In this document: positions 28,308-37,813 of the stretch, piece after piece
How the letters are laid out: the number at the start of each line of letters is the position of its first letter
Numbering within the stretch: the first letter of the stretch is position 1
Assembly: GCF_021648825.1 (NCBI RefSeq)
Contig: NZ_JAKJHS010000007.1
Location: forward strand, 62,001-126,000
Origin: Rhizobium halophilum
Lineage (GTDB): Bacteria > Pseudomonadota > Alphaproteobacteria > Rhizobiales > Rhizobiaceae
Direction of reading: 5' to 3'
Length of the DNA stretch: 64,000 bases
Notes under the pieces: generated by a model
What the model was told of the DNA's origin: nothing
The model's database searches: none
What the model saw: only the letters and a program-made list of their open reading frames with translations
Program-made: the position numbers and the translations under genes

Positions 28308-29492
28308 TCAAGTCTGTTTCGGCTTAAAAAGAAACCGGCCGACGGAAAGGATGACATAGAGGCCGAAGAAGGCGGCGAGCGCCCATGCGAAGCCATCGTT
28401 TCCGCTGACATCAATGGCGGCTCCGATTGCCTGAGGCCCTGCGACGGTGCCGACGGCATAACAGAACACGAACGCGGCATTGGCGGCTGCAAGATCCGCA
28501 CCAGTGAGTCGTGAGCCGAGATGGGCAAGTCCCACGGTGTAGAGACCGGAGACGCAGCCGCCCCAAAACAACAGCACGACGGCCGTCAGCAGCCAATTCT
28601 CGATCAGCAGGGGGAGGAGCAGCGATCCGGCGAGGCCGATGACGGCCATGAGTGCAAGAAGGGGCCTCCTGTCGTGAAGACGGTCCGAGTACATCCCGAG
28701 CGGGATCTGAAACACCATGTTGCCTATGCCCATGACCGTGAGCAACAATGCGCCTTGGGCCTCGGTGAACCCCGATCGCAATGCGTAGATGGGAAAAAGG
28801 GATAAGCCACCTGCTTCCACCGCGCCGAAAACAAAAACGGCGGCCGTCGCAGTTGGCACGAGCAAGATGTAGCGCAGAAAATGTCGCTCCGGCTTCTCGT
28901 CGAGGATCGGGCTCTCCTTGCGCGCAAGGTAAATCGGGATCGCAGCAAGCAAGATCGCCACGGCTCCGAAGAGAAAGGGTCTGATTCCTTCGCTCCCCAG
29001 CGCGGAAAAGAGAAGCGGCCCCATTGCAAAGCCGACGGCCAACACGGTTGCATAGATCCCAAGTACCAGGCCTCGCCGGCGAGGCGGCGCTGCGGCATTG
29101 ATCCAGAATTCGGACAAAATGAAGAGCGTCGTGGTCGCGCCATGAAAGGCAAACCGCAACGGAAACCACATCCAGAATGCTTCGGCATAATAGAACCCAA
29201 GCGCACTGACGGCAGATATCAGCACCGCCCACAGCATGGTTCTCGCGACGCCAAGATGATGGGCGAGGCGGGTGGTGATCGGTGCCGCGATCATGGCCGC
29301 TACACCCGCCATGGCGCTGTTGAGACCGATCAGCGTCGACGAAATGCCGCGTTTCTCAAGTATGATACTCAGCAGCGGAAGGCCCAGCCCAATGGCTATA
29401 CCAACCGCGCTGATGGCGGATATAGCAGCGAAAAGTGAGGGCCAGTGGATGACCTCAACGTGGCCACTGATGTTGGTCTGGGGGCGGGACAT
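28308..29492 (-). CDS. MFS transporter, YcaD-like
   Basis: This 394-residue integral membrane protein has about twelve transmembrane helices and an MFS layout. It has the loop between helices 2 and 3 in a degenerate form, RGISSTLIGLNSAMAGVA before helix 2, and PPRRRGLVLGIYATVLAVGFAMGPLL in the region of helices 4 and 5. It resembles the YcaD/YfkF group of permeases whose substrate is unknown. It lies 9 bases from the Nudix gene in a run of minus-strand genes from topA to rpmG. I cannot name the substrate. Confidence 0.85.
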   Translation of the reverse strand: MSRPQTNISGHVEVIHWPSLFAAISAISAVGIAIGLGLPLLSIILEKRGISSTLIGLNSAMAGVAAMIAAPITTRLAHHLGVARTMLWAVLISAVSALGFYYAEAFWMWFPLRFAFHGATTTLFILSEFWINAAAPPRRRGLVLGIYATVLAVGFAMGPLLFSALGSEGIRPFLFGAVAILLAAIPIYLARKESPILDEKPERHFLRYILLVPTATAAVFVFGAVEAGGLSLFPIYALRSGFTEAQGALLLTVMGIGNMVFQIPLGMYSDRLHDRRPLLALMAVIGLAGSLLLPLLIENWLLTAVVLLFWGGCVSGLYTVGLAHLGSRLTGADLAAANAAFVFCYAVGTVAGPQAIGAAIDVSGNDGFAWALAAFFGLYVILSVGRFLFKPKQT

Positions 29493-29501
29493 CCTGTGCC
29501 T

Positions 29502-30185
29502 CTAGATTTGGGTTCTCAAGAACCGGCCATGGCGCATAAAGTAGTAGGGCACAGGTAGTCCATATGGAATCGGGCTGCCGGGCACGAACATTGATTTCAC
29601 GTCATGCATTACAGCCGCTGTGATCCGCGGCACCTCGATGGAAGACAGCTCAGAGAAGCTTAACCAGCGAAGATCCTGCAGTTCGTCCGTATCCACCAGC
29701 GATGACGGCGAGATGTCAGCTTCGTCGGTCGGGAGCAGGAAAAAGCGAGTGTCGAAACGTCGAACATTACCTGGAGGCGTTACCGCCCGAGCCACATAGC
29801 GAAGATGAGACAGGTCAGGTGGATCGCCAACCACGAGACCCGTTTCCTCCTTTAGTTCGCGGAGCGCTGCCAAGGCGAGGGCGCGCGCGGAACTCGGTTT
29901 CGCTTTTGCCATGGTTTCGCAGAGCAGGCGGCGGGCCACCAGCGGATGAAGATCGCGGCTGAAGGGAAGGGCATGATCCCGCCGGTCCCGTCGTCCGCCG
30001 GGAAAGACATAGAGCCCGGGCATAAAGGCGTGGCCGTGGCCGCGTCTGCCCATCAGGAAACGAGGTTCCCCATAAGTGCAGTCGAGGAGTATGATCGTGG
30101 CGGCGTCCTTTGGCCGAAGTCGCCTCGTGACCGCATCGGGCGCCTTGTCCATGGCGGAAGGTACGGCCTCAATAGCTCCAGACAT
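29502..30185 (-). CDS. Nudix hydrolase
   Basis: This is a 227-residue Nudix-fold hydrolase. The Nudix box is recognisable as a GG at about residue 61 and RELKEETGL at about residues 98-106, with an insertion between the conserved glycine and the REUXEE helix compared with MutT. That is typical of NUDT7/NUDT19-like or uncharacterised alpha-proteobacterial members. The substrate is unknown. I start at ATG 30185, which shares its A with the TGA of the upstream DUF983 gene. A TTG one codon earlier is the alternative. The layout suggests translational coupling. Confidence 0.85.
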   Translation of the reverse strand: MSGAIEAVPSAMDKAPDAVTRRLRPKDAATIILLDCTYGEPRFLMGRRGHGHAFMPGLYVFPGGRRDRRDHALPFSRDLHPLVARRLLCETMAKAKPSSARALALAALRELKEETGLVVGDPPDLSHLRYVARAVTPPGNVRRFDTRFFLLPTDEADISPSSLVDTDELQDLRWLSFSELSSIEVPRITAAVMHDVKSMFVPGSPIPYGLPVPYYFMRHGRFLRTQI

Positions 30186-30637
30186 CAATGCTTGGGACCG
30201 CCGGGTCCGTCGCTGCCTGTCTCGTCCTCGTCACCACCAAAACCATGCATGCGGTAGGCCCATTGTATGCTGATGACCGCACCCTTGATGGGCTGGATTG
30301 TCAGCAGCGCGGCCAGGACGGCCAGCGGAACCCAGATCGCGAGGTGAGCCCAAGGAGATATTGGATAGAAATTGTCCGCGAGCATGTAGCCCGTCATGAG
30401 CACATGACCGACGATGAAGATAACGAGATAGGCTGGAAGATCGTCAGCGCGATGGTGGTGAATTTCCTGGCTGCAAACGGCGCAGGTATCGACCGGTTTC
30501 AGGAAGGCGCGGAACAGCTTGCCTTCGCCGCAAGACGGACACTTGCTTCTCATGCCTCTGCCGATCGAGCGCAGTAACGGCCGCTCTGCTTCGGGCTCTC
30601 CGCCGTAGCGGATGGGCGCCTCGCTTTGTTGCAGCAT
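30185..30637 (-). CDS. DUF983 family zinc-ribbon membrane protein
   Basis: The 150-residue protein has an N-terminal zinc ribbon (CPSCGEGKLF at about 34-43 and CAVC at about 52-55) and two transmembrane helices (about 70-95 and 100-120). A short hydrophilic tail rich in Gly/Asp/Glu follows. DUF983 has no established function. Because it is a small membrane protein with a metal-binding finger it is sometimes found near respiratory genes, but here it lies between rnr and a Nudix gene. AGGAG lies upstream of the ATG. It overlaps the next gene by one base. Confidence 0.86.
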   Translation of the reverse strand: MLQQSEAPIRYGGEPEAERPLLRSIGRGMRSKCPSCGEGKLFRAFLKPVDTCAVCSQEIHHHRADDLPAYLVIFIVGHVLMTGYMLADNFYPISPWAHLAIWVPLAVLAALLTIQPIKGAVISIQWAYRMHGFGGDEDETGSDGPGGPKH

Positions 30638-30646
30638 CGGAAACTC

Positions 30647-32986
30647 CTATCTGCGGCCCCGCGGCGGCCGCGTTCCGGGCTTTGAGCGGCGCTGGGACCG
30701 ATCTCTTCGGCCGGACTTGTGAAACGAGCGGGTTGCCGTCGGCATCTTGCGGCCTTCGCTCAGCATGTCGAAGCGAAGCGCTCCAGCCAGAGGGATCGCC
30801 TCCACAAGCTTCACGTCCACTGCGTCGCCAAGCTGGTAACCCAAACCACTCTTTTCGCCGATCAGGGCCTGATGGGCCTCGTCATAGATGAAGTAGTCCG
30901 TCCCCAGCGTCGATATGGGCACAAAGCCATCGGCGCCATAGGTGGGCAATGTGACAAAAAGGCCGGCCTTGGTTACGCCCGATACCCGTGCTTGGAACTC
31001 GCTGCCCACCCGCTCGCTCAGATGGTGCGCGATCAAGCGATTGATCGTATCACGCTCTGCTGCCATCGCCCGTCGTTCGAAGGTGGAGATTTCCGCGGCG
31101 ATGTCATCCAGCGCGGCCTCTTCCTCTGGGGTGATGCCACCTTCGCCAAGCCCCAGGGAGCCGACAAGCGCCCGATGCACGATCAAATCCGCATAGCGGC
31201 GGATAGGGGAGGTGAAATGGGCGTATTTCATCAGATTGAGGCCGAAGTGACCAATGTTCTCCGGACTATAGATGGCCTGGCTTTGTGAGCGCAGGACCAT
31301 CTCGTTGACCATCGTTTGGTGCGGCGTGTCGAGGGCGCGCGCGAGAATGCCGTTGAAGGAATTTGCGCGGAGCTGGCCGCCTTGCGCCATCGAGAAGCCG
31401 ATCGTCGCCAGGAATTCCCTCAACGTCTCCTGCTTGGAGAGAGCCGGTGCGTCATGGACCCGGTAGACCAGCGGCTGGCGCTTCTTTTCCAATGTCTCGG
31501 CAGCTGCAACGTTCGCCTGGATCATCATTTCTTCGATGAGCTTGTGGGCGTCGAGCCGTTCCGGGATGTGCACCCGGTCCACGGTTCCGTCCGCCTTCAG
31601 GATGATCTTGCGCTCCGGCATGTCGAGTTCGAGCGGCTGGCGTCGGTCGCGGCCACGCTTCAAGATGTCGTACGCGTGCCAGAGCGGCTTCAAGATAGGT
31701 TCCAGCAGCGGCCCGGCCTTGTCATCCGGCTTGCCGTCGATCGCTGCCTGCGCCTGTTGGTAGGAGAGCTTCGCGGCGCTCTTCATCATCACGCGGTGAA
31801 AGGTGTGGCCCGCCTTGCGACCTTCCTTGGAAAAGACCATTCGTACGGCGAGTGCCGGTCGGTCTTCGCCTTCGCGGAGGGAGCAGAGATCGTTGGAGAT
31901 GCGCTCTGGCAGCATCGGAACCACCCGGTCCGGGAAGTAAACGGAATTGCCGCGCTTCTGCGCCTCGCGGTCAAGTGGAGAGCCGGTGCGTACGTACCAG
32001 GAGACGTCGGCGATGGCGACCGTGACGATGACGCCGCCTGGATTGTCTGGCGAGGTATCTGCCTCGGCAAAGACGGCGTCGTCGTGGTCCTTGGCATCAG
32101 CCGGGTCGATGGTGATGAGCGGCACGTCGCGCCAGTCTTCCCGCTTCGACATCGTGGCAGGGCGGGCGGAATCCGCAGCGTTGATTACCTCTTGCGGGAA
32201 GATGTGCGGAATGCCGTGCGCGTAGATGGCGATCATCGAGATCGCCTTTTCCGAACCGACCGAGCCGACAACCGAAAGGACGCGGGCACGCGGCAGACCT
32301 AGGCGGCTGGAACGAACAACTTCCACTTCCACAAGGTCGCCATCCCTGGCTTCTCCCAGGCCATCGGCTTCGATCACCATTTCTTCGCCGCGTCGTTCGA
32401 TCGGCATCAGGCGTACTTCGTGTTCGCTCGCGCGGATAACACCAAGGGAGGCGCCCTTCCGGCGATCGATGATCTTGATGACGCGTGCGGTGTAAGCGGG
32501 GCCGCTTCGATCCTTGTTGGGGAAGATCTTTGCCAAAATGCGGTCGTTCAAACCAGCAGCCGGCGTCTTGCCCTTGCCGCGCGCCTGGGACGGCTGCCGG
32601 ATAAGAACCGCGGGCGCGGTGCCCTGATCTTCCGGCCACTCCGCCGGGCGGGCGATGAGTTCCCCATCCTTGTCGCGGGTGGTGATGTCCAGCACGGTGA
32701 CCGGTGGAAGTGCGCCCGGCCGAGCAAGTGACTTGCGGCTCTTCTTCAACAGCCCTTCGTCTTCGAGTTCCCGCAGGAGATCCTTTAGCTCGACGCGTGC
32801 CTCTCCCTTCAAACCAAAGGCCTTGGCGATCTCTCGCTTGGACGCCTGATCCGGGTTGTCTGTGATGAACTGCAGGAGGATCTCGCGCGGTGGGACGACG
32901 CCATGGATAATCGACGTCCCGTCGCCCAAAGAGGCCTTGTCGCTCTTGTCCTTTGTCACGTCGCTTCGGCGCGGTTGTCTCGTCAC
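30647..32986 (-). CDS. rnr: Ribonuclease R
   Basis: This is a processive 3'-to-5' exoribonuclease that degrades structured RNA. The 779-residue protein has an N-terminal winged-helix region, cold-shock-like OB folds, and the RNB catalytic domain with acidic residues in ITIDPADAKDHDDAVFAE at about residues 295-312. An S1 domain near residues 665-745 and an Arg/Lys-rich tail complete it. The start is GTG at 32986, overlapping the topA stop by four bases (GTGA), so the two are coupled. It is one of three major RNases in the window. Confidence 0.94.
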   Translation of the reverse strand: MTRQPRRSDVTKDKSDKASLGDGTSIIHGVVPPREILLQFITDNPDQASKREIAKAFGLKGEARVELKDLLRELEDEGLLKKSRKSLARPGALPPVTVLDITTRDKDGELIARPAEWPEDQGTAPAVLIRQPSQARGKGKTPAAGLNDRILAKIFPNKDRSGPAYTARVIKIIDRRKGASLGVIRASEHEVRLMPIERRGEEMVIEADGLGEARDGDLVEVEVVRSSRLGLPRARVLSVVGSVGSEKAISMIAIYAHGIPHIFPQEVINAADSARPATMSKREDWRDVPLITIDPADAKDHDDAVFAEADTSPDNPGGVIVTVAIADVSWYVRTGSPLDREAQKRGNSVYFPDRVVPMLPERISNDLCSLREGEDRPALAVRMVFSKEGRKAGHTFHRVMMKSAAKLSYQQAQAAIDGKPDDKAGPLLEPILKPLWHAYDILKRGRDRRQPLELDMPERKIILKADGTVDRVHIPERLDAHKLIEEMMIQANVAAAETLEKKRQPLVYRVHDAPALSKQETLREFLATIGFSMAQGGQLRANSFNGILARALDTPHQTMVNEMVLRSQSQAIYSPENIGHFGLNLMKYAHFTSPIRRYADLIVHRALVGSLGLGEGGITPEEEAALDDIAAEISTFERRAMAAERDTINRLIAHHLSERVGSEFQARVSGVTKAGLFVTLPTYGADGFVPISTLGTDYFIYDEAHQALIGEKSGLGYQLGDAVDVKLVEAIPLAGALRFDMLSEGRKMPTATRSFHKSGRRDRSQRRSKPGTRPPRGRR

Positions 32987-35622
32987 GTACCGGTCTTCTT
33001 TGCTTTAGGTGCCGCTTTGGCCGTTGATTTCGCTTTCGGCTTCGCGGCGGTCTTGGTCTTCGGTGTGGCCTTGGCAGCCGGCTTCTTCTTGCCCGACGCT
33101 GCCTTACCACCCTTCTCGACGATCAGCGCCATGGCTTCCTCGAGTGTCACGGCCTGAGGGTCTTTGCCTTTCGGAAGAGTGGCGTTCACCTTGCCCCAGT
33201 TGACGTAAGGCCCATAGCGCCCGTCGCGCACCGTGATGGCGCCGCCATCGGGATGATCACCCAACGTCTTCAACGCAGCGGGAGTTCCTCGCCCGCGCCC
33301 GCCGGGTCCCTTGCTCTGCTTCTCGGCAAGTACGGTTACCGCACGGTTCAGTCCTACGCTAAAGACGTCTTCAACCGTTTCGAGGTTGGCGTAGGTACCA
33401 TCGTGCAGCAGGAAAGGTCCGTATCGACCGATGCCGGCCGAAATCATCTTGCCCGATTCTGGATGCTTGCCGATGTCACGCGGCAGGTTGATCAGCGCCA
33501 GCGCCTTTTCATGGTCGATGTCTTCGGGTTTCCAGCCCTTTGGCAGTGATGCTCGCTTGGCATCCTTGCCTTCTCCGCGCTGTATATAGGGGCCGAAGCG
33601 GCCGGAACGAAGGGTCAGTTCCTCGCCGGTCATCGGATCTGCACCAAGCGCCTTGGGTTCGTTGAGGCCGCTTGCATCTGCCTCGGCGCCATCGGAGGAA
33701 AGTTGCCGGGTGAAGTTGCACTCCGGGTAGTTTGAGCAACCAACGAAGGCCCCATACTTGCCAAGCTTCAGCGACAGCTGCCCTGTCCCGCACACCTGAC
33801 AGATGCGCGGATCACTACCGTCTTCGCGCTTGGGGAAGACGAGGGGGGCGAGCGCTTCGTTCAAAGCGTCGAGTACGTGGGTGACACGCAACTCTTTCGT
33901 GTCCTCGATCTGCGAAAAGAAGTCCTGCCAGAACTCTCGAAGCACGTGCTTCCAGTCCAGTTCCCCCGCAGAGATCCTGTCTAGCTTTTCCTCCAGGTCG
34001 GCTGTGAAGTCGTATTCGACGTACTTCGTGAAGAAGTTCTCCAAGAACGCCGTGACCAAGCGGCCCTTTGCCTGCGGGATGAGCTTGCGCGTCTCCATCG
34101 TGACATATTCGCGATCGCTCAGGGTCTTGAGTGTCGCGGCATAGGTGGACGGCCGGCCAATGCCGAGCTCTTCCATCTTCTTGATCAGAGAAGCTTCCGA
34201 ATAACGCGGCGGCGGCTCGGTGAAATGCTGGCTGGCGTTTACCCTGCTCTTGTCGAGCCTCTCGTTCGCACCGATCGGGGGCAGGCGGCCGTCTTCGTCG
34301 TCGTCCTCACCTTTCTCGCCTTCCTCGCGCCGGTCCATGTAGGCGCCAAGAAAGCCATCGAAGCGGATGACGGAGCCGACGGCGCGCAGGCCTGCCTTCT
34401 GGCCCCCATTGTCAGCCAGGATTTCGACTGTTGTCCGTTCGATCTCGGCGGACGCCATCTGGCTCGCAATGCCCCGCTTCCAGATGAGTTCGTAGAGCCG
34501 TGCCTGGTCGGCGTCCAAGTGGCGCCGCACCTTGTCGGGACTGCGGTTGAAATCGGTGGGGCGGATTGCCTCGTGCGCTTCCTGCGCATTCTTTGCCTTG
34601 GTGGAGTAGAAGCGCGGCTTCTCCGGGAGATAGCGTTCTCCGAACTGGTCCTTGATAGCGCTGCGAGCGCCGTCCACCGCTTCCGGCGCCATCTGCACGC
34701 CATCGGTTCGCATGTAGGTGATGAGACCCACTGTCTCGCCGCCAATGTCCACCCCTTCGTAGAGCTTCTGCGCCACCTGCATTGTCCGGGAGGCATTGAA
34801 ACCGAGGTTGGACGATGCCGCCTGCTGTAGCGTCGATGTGGTGAACGGCGGTCCTGGATTGCGTTTGACCGGTTTGGCCTCGACAGTATCGACGGAATAG
34901 CTGGCGCCCTCGAGAAGCGCCTTCAGCCGGCTGGCATCCTCGCCCGTCTTGATCGAACGGTTCTGTAGCCGCTTGCCGTCGGCCGAGACCAGGCGCGCTT
35001 CGAACTCGTCTCCCCGCGGCGTCCGCAACAGAGTGGAGAGGTTCCAGTATTCTTCAGAGATGAAGCGCTCGATTTCCGTCTCGCGATCGCAGACGAGGCG
35101 GAGCGCAACGGATTGCACGCGCCCGGCCGAACGCGCGCCCGGTAGCTTGCGCCACAGCACCGGCGACAGGTTGAAACCGAAGAGATAGTCGAGCGCCCGG
35201 CGCGCCAGATAAGCGTCTACAAGTGGAACGTCGATGTCGCGCGGGACGGCCATCGCGTCGAGCACGGCCTTCTTGGTGATGGCGTTGAAGACCACGCGCT
35301 TCACAGGCATGTCGCCTAGAACGCGCTTCTTCTTCAGGAGGTCCAGCACATGCCAGGAGATCGCTTCGCCCTCGCGATCCGGGTCGGTTGCGAGGAAGAG
35401 GCCGTCGGAACCCTTCACCGCATCGGCGATATCTTTGATGCGCTTCTGGGAAGCAGTGTCGACTTCCCACGACATTTCGAAGTCCTGGTCAGGCAGGACG
35501 GACCCATCCTTCGCGGGAAGGTCTCTCACGTGACCAAACGATGCAAGAACCTTATAGCCGGGCCCGAGATACTTGTTGATGGTCTTGGCTTTGGCCGGAG
35601 ATTCTACGACGACAACATTCAT
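32983..35622 (-). CDS. topA: DNA topoisomerase I
   Basis: This type IA topoisomerase relaxes negative supercoils. It has 879 residues from ATG 35622. Upstream in-frame codons to 35751 are not part of the family. The protein begins with the TOPRIM domain (MNVVVVESPAKAKTINKYLG). The catalytic tyrosine is Y303 in GLITYMRTDG. One C-terminal zinc finger (CQVC, then CSNYPEC) remains, followed by repeated topo-C domains that each contain an RxGRYGP-like unit. The protein ends in a Lys/Ala/Pro-rich tail of about 40 residues that should bind DNA non-specifically. Confidence 0.96.
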   Translation of the reverse strand: MNVVVVESPAKAKTINKYLGPGYKVLASFGHVRDLPAKDGSVLPDQDFEMSWEVDTASQKRIKDIADAVKGSDGLFLATDPDREGEAISWHVLDLLKKKRVLGDMPVKRVVFNAITKKAVLDAMAVPRDIDVPLVDAYLARRALDYLFGFNLSPVLWRKLPGARSAGRVQSVALRLVCDRETEIERFISEEYWNLSTLLRTPRGDEFEARLVSADGKRLQNRSIKTGEDASRLKALLEGASYSVDTVEAKPVKRNPGPPFTTSTLQQAASSNLGFNASRTMQVAQKLYEGVDIGGETVGLITYMRTDGVQMAPEAVDGARSAIKDQFGERYLPEKPRFYSTKAKNAQEAHEAIRPTDFNRSPDKVRRHLDADQARLYELIWKRGIASQMASAEIERTTVEILADNGGQKAGLRAVGSVIRFDGFLGAYMDRREEGEKGEDDDEDGRLPPIGANERLDKSRVNASQHFTEPPPRYSEASLIKKMEELGIGRPSTYAATLKTLSDREYVTMETRKLIPQAKGRLVTAFLENFFTKYVEYDFTADLEEKLDRISAGELDWKHVLREFWQDFFSQIEDTKELRVTHVLDALNEALAPLVFPKREDGSDPRICQVCGTGQLSLKLGKYGAFVGCSNYPECNFTRQLSSDGAEADASGLNEPKALGADPMTGEELTLRSGRFGPYIQRGEGKDAKRASLPKGWKPEDIDHEKALALINLPRDIGKHPESGKMISAGIGRYGPFLLHDGTYANLETVEDVFSVGLNRAVTVLAEKQSKGPGGRGRGTPAALKTLGDHPDGGAITVRDGRYGPYVNWGKVNATLPKGKDPQAVTLEEAMALIVEKGGKAASGKKKPAAKATPKTKTAAKPKAKSTAKAAPKAKKTGT

Positions 35623-35775
35623 GGGTGCTTCTCTGAGGTGTAGCGGCACGTGGATTGCGACCGGATTCCAGGCCAAATTTGGTTCCGACATGGATGGCCT
35701 TTTGGCTGCGGTCAAGTGCCACGACCAAATTAGCCTCACAACGCGATACAACTATAACGAGATTTACCCTTGAAG

Positions 35776-35803
35776 TTGCAATTCTGGATAACTGCGATAT
35801 GCT
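35776..35803 (+). promoter_or_regulatory. Putative promoter of the small gene at 35860
   Basis: TTGCAA (35776-35781) and TATGCT (35798-35803) are separated by 16 bases. Initiation near 35810 would leave a leader of about 50 bases before the ATG at 35860. No operator is evident. Confidence 0.45.
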
Positions 35804-35859
35804 TTAGGCAAGGGTGGGTTCTCCCTGCTTGGCGAGGCGCCAGTTGGACAGGATGTATC

Positions 35860-36077
35860 ATGAGTTCGGAACATCGCACCTCCGGCAATGGAGACGCCAT
35901 TGCTTACATCCGGCAGATGCTCGGTGAATTGCATCAGGTCGCCTCTAGGGAAGGGGCGGATAGCTCTGCTATCTGATCGAAATGGCCTACGTCGAGGCTG
36001 GCGATGTCCAGGCGGGACTTCGTCCCCGATCAGTTATCCATCGCGATCGAGACAAGCCCTCCGGGGTGACGGTGTAG
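35860..36077 (+). pseudogene. Small conserved rhizobial protein gene broken by a one-base deletion
   Basis: From ATG 35860 the frame encodes SGNGDAIAYIRQMLGELHQV and stops early (TGA 35974-35976) after 38 residues. If one T is restored between 35962 and 35963, an ATG codon appears. The frame then continues LCYLIEMAYVEAGDVQAG and on to TAG at 36075-36077, giving about 72 residues. The restored segment DMLCYLIEMAYVEA is a pattern I recognise from a widespread small protein family of rhizobia with no known role. The gene therefore carries either a real frameshift or a sequencing error. Its tail overlaps the end of dprA on the other strand. Confidence 0.7.
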
Positions 36078-37181
36078 TCGACCCGCCAGGTCCAGTTCCA
36101 GAAGTACGAGGTAGACTGCGGAGGCAGATAGCCCGGTATGTCGTATGATGTCATCGACCTCGACCGGCGTCGGTCCGAGTGCGGAAACGATGCTCGCCCG
36201 CTCGCCCTCGTTCGGAGGTACAAAGGCGTCGCCACTTCCGCTCTTTTCCGGCTCCTCGATCACTGAACCTGCCGGAGATTCCATGTCAGACAGCGGCGCC
36301 AGCGCTTCGAGGACATCATCCGAACCGGTGGTGACGATGGCACCCTGCTTGAGCAGATTATTGGTGCCATGGCAGCGTGGATCGAGAGGAGAGCCGGGCA
36401 CGGCGAAGACGAGTCGGCCAAAGTCGGCAGCCAAGCGTGCAGTAATGAGCGAACCAGAACGCTGCGCCGCCTCAACCACAACGACCCCGAGCGAGATGCC
36501 GGCGATCAGCCTGTTCCGGCGCGGGAAGTCTCGCGCGCGGGGCTCCCAGCCGAAGGGCATCTCGCTGATCGCGAGGCCAAAGCCCGCCATGATTTCTTCC
36601 ATGAGGGGGATGTTCTCAGGTGGATAGGGCTGATCCAGCCCGCCTGCCAGGACGGCGATGGTTCCCGTTTCCACGCTGGCGCGATGTGCGGCCGTGTCGA
36701 TACCGCGCGCCAGGCCCGAGGTGACGGTATAGCCAGCGCGTCCCAAGTCTCTGGCGATACCAGCAGCAAACTTGGCGCCGCTTATCGACGCATTGCGTGA
36801 CCCAACGATACCAACGGAAAGGCGCGTGGCTACAGAAAGATGACCCTTAACTGCAAGCAGCGGCGGCGCGCCATCGATCTGCCTCAGCGCAGGAGGATAG
36901 TCAGGCTCGCCGATCCCCACGAACTGCGCGCCCGATCGGTACGCGATCTCCAGTTCCCGTTCTGCCTCCTCCACCGACGCGATGCGGATGGCGCGAGAGG
37001 CGCCGCCGCGGCTGGAAAGTTCCGGCAGCATGGTGAGCGCCGCTTCCGCCGAGCCGAAGTGGTTGATGAGGTCGCGGAAGGTGGCCGGCCCGACATTGTC
37101 GCTGCGGATGAGGCGGAGCCAGGCGATCCTTTGCCTGTCGGTAAGCGCAATCCCCTGTCGTCTTGCGCCGCCGTCAGGCAT
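36030..37181 (-). CDS. dprA: DNA-processing protein DprA
   Basis: DprA binds incoming single-stranded DNA and loads RecA during transformation. It is also widespread in bacteria not known to be competent. I start at ATG 37181, two bases after the plsY stop, giving 383 residues. The longer frame to 37313 runs inside plsY. The Rossmann-like core has [23 protein letters not shown] and [13 protein letters not shown]-terminal winged-helix (DprA_WH) begins near residue 310. It is the last gene of the pyrB-pyrC'-plsY-dprA run. Confidence 0.93.
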   Translation of the reverse strand: MPDGGARRQGIALTDRQRIAWLRLIRSDNVGPATFRDLINHFGSAEAALTMLPELSSRGGASRAIRIASVEEAERELEIAYRSGAQFVGIGEPDYPPALRQIDGAPPLLAVKGHLSVATRLSVGIVGSRNASISGAKFAAGIARDLGRAGYTVTSGLARGIDTAAHRASVETGTIAVLAGGLDQPYPPENIPLMEEIMAGFGLAISEMPFGWEPRARDFPRRNRLIAGISLGVVVVEAAQRSGSLITARLAADFGRLVFAVPGSPLDPRCHGTNNLLKQGAIVTTGSDDVLEALAPLSDMESPAGSVIEEPEKSGSGDAFVPPNEGERASIVSALGPTPVEVDDIIRHTGLSASAVYLVLLELDLAGRLHRHPGGLVSIAMDN

Positions 37182-37183
37182 CG

Positions 37184-37801
37184 CTATCCCTTTTGGCCGA
37201 TCTTGCCTTCCGTGCCCGCCAGAAGCCTCTTGATATTGGTCTCGTGCCGCCACCAGGAAACTGCCGTCATGATCGCCATGACAAGGGCAATCTTTTCGCT
37301 GCCTACTATCCACAATGCAACCGGAATCACAAGAGTTGCAACCAGCGCGGACAGTGACGAATATTTGCTGATGAAGGCGACGGTGATCCAGACGACGGCG
37401 AAAACCAGCACCCAGACCGGCGCCACCCCGAGCAGCATGCCAATATAGGTCGCCACGCCCTTGCCGCCCTTGAAGCCGAGCCAGACGGGGAAGAGGTGTC
37501 CGAGGAAGGCGCCGAAGCCGGCCAGCAGCCCCGCTTCGGGCCCCGCGATGTAATAGCCGGCGAGTGCGGCAGCGGTCGCCTTGAGCGCGTCGAGGAGGAG
37601 TGTCGCGGCCGCGAGCTTCTTGTTGCCGGTGCGCAGCACGTTGGTCGCACCGATATTGCCCGATCCGATGGAGCGGATATCGCCAAGGCCTGCCATCCGT
37701 GTCAGCAGCAGGCCAAAGGGGATGGAGCCGAGGAGGTAGCCGAGGGCAAGCGAAGCGACCGCCACGCCTGCGCCGATCTGCCAGTTCAGAAGTTCATTCA
37801 C
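37184..37801 (-). CDS. plsY: Glycerol-3-phosphate acyltransferase PlsY
   Basis: This integral membrane enzyme transfers the acyl group of acyl-phosphate to glycerol-3-phosphate, the first step of phospholipid synthesis. The 205-residue protein has five predicted transmembrane helices and the three PlsY motifs: GSIPFG with [16 protein letters not shown] (about 47-62), [10 protein letters not shown] (about 109-118), and a C-terminal RHETNIKRL. It uses a GTG start at 37801 and lies 12 bases after pyrC'. It is almost certainly in the same transcript as dprA. Confidence 0.94.
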   Translation of the reverse strand: MNELLNWQIGAGVAVASLALGYLLGSIPFGLLLTRMAGLGDIRSIGSGNIGATNVLRTGNKKLAAATLLLDALKATAAALAGYYIAGPEAGLLAGFGAFLGHLFPVWLGFKGGKGVATYIGMLLGVAPVWVLVFAVVWITVAFISKYSSLSALVATLVIPVALWIVGSEKIALVMAIMTAVSWWRHETNIKRLLAGTEGKIGQKG

Positions 37802-37813
37802 CGGCTCGCCTCC

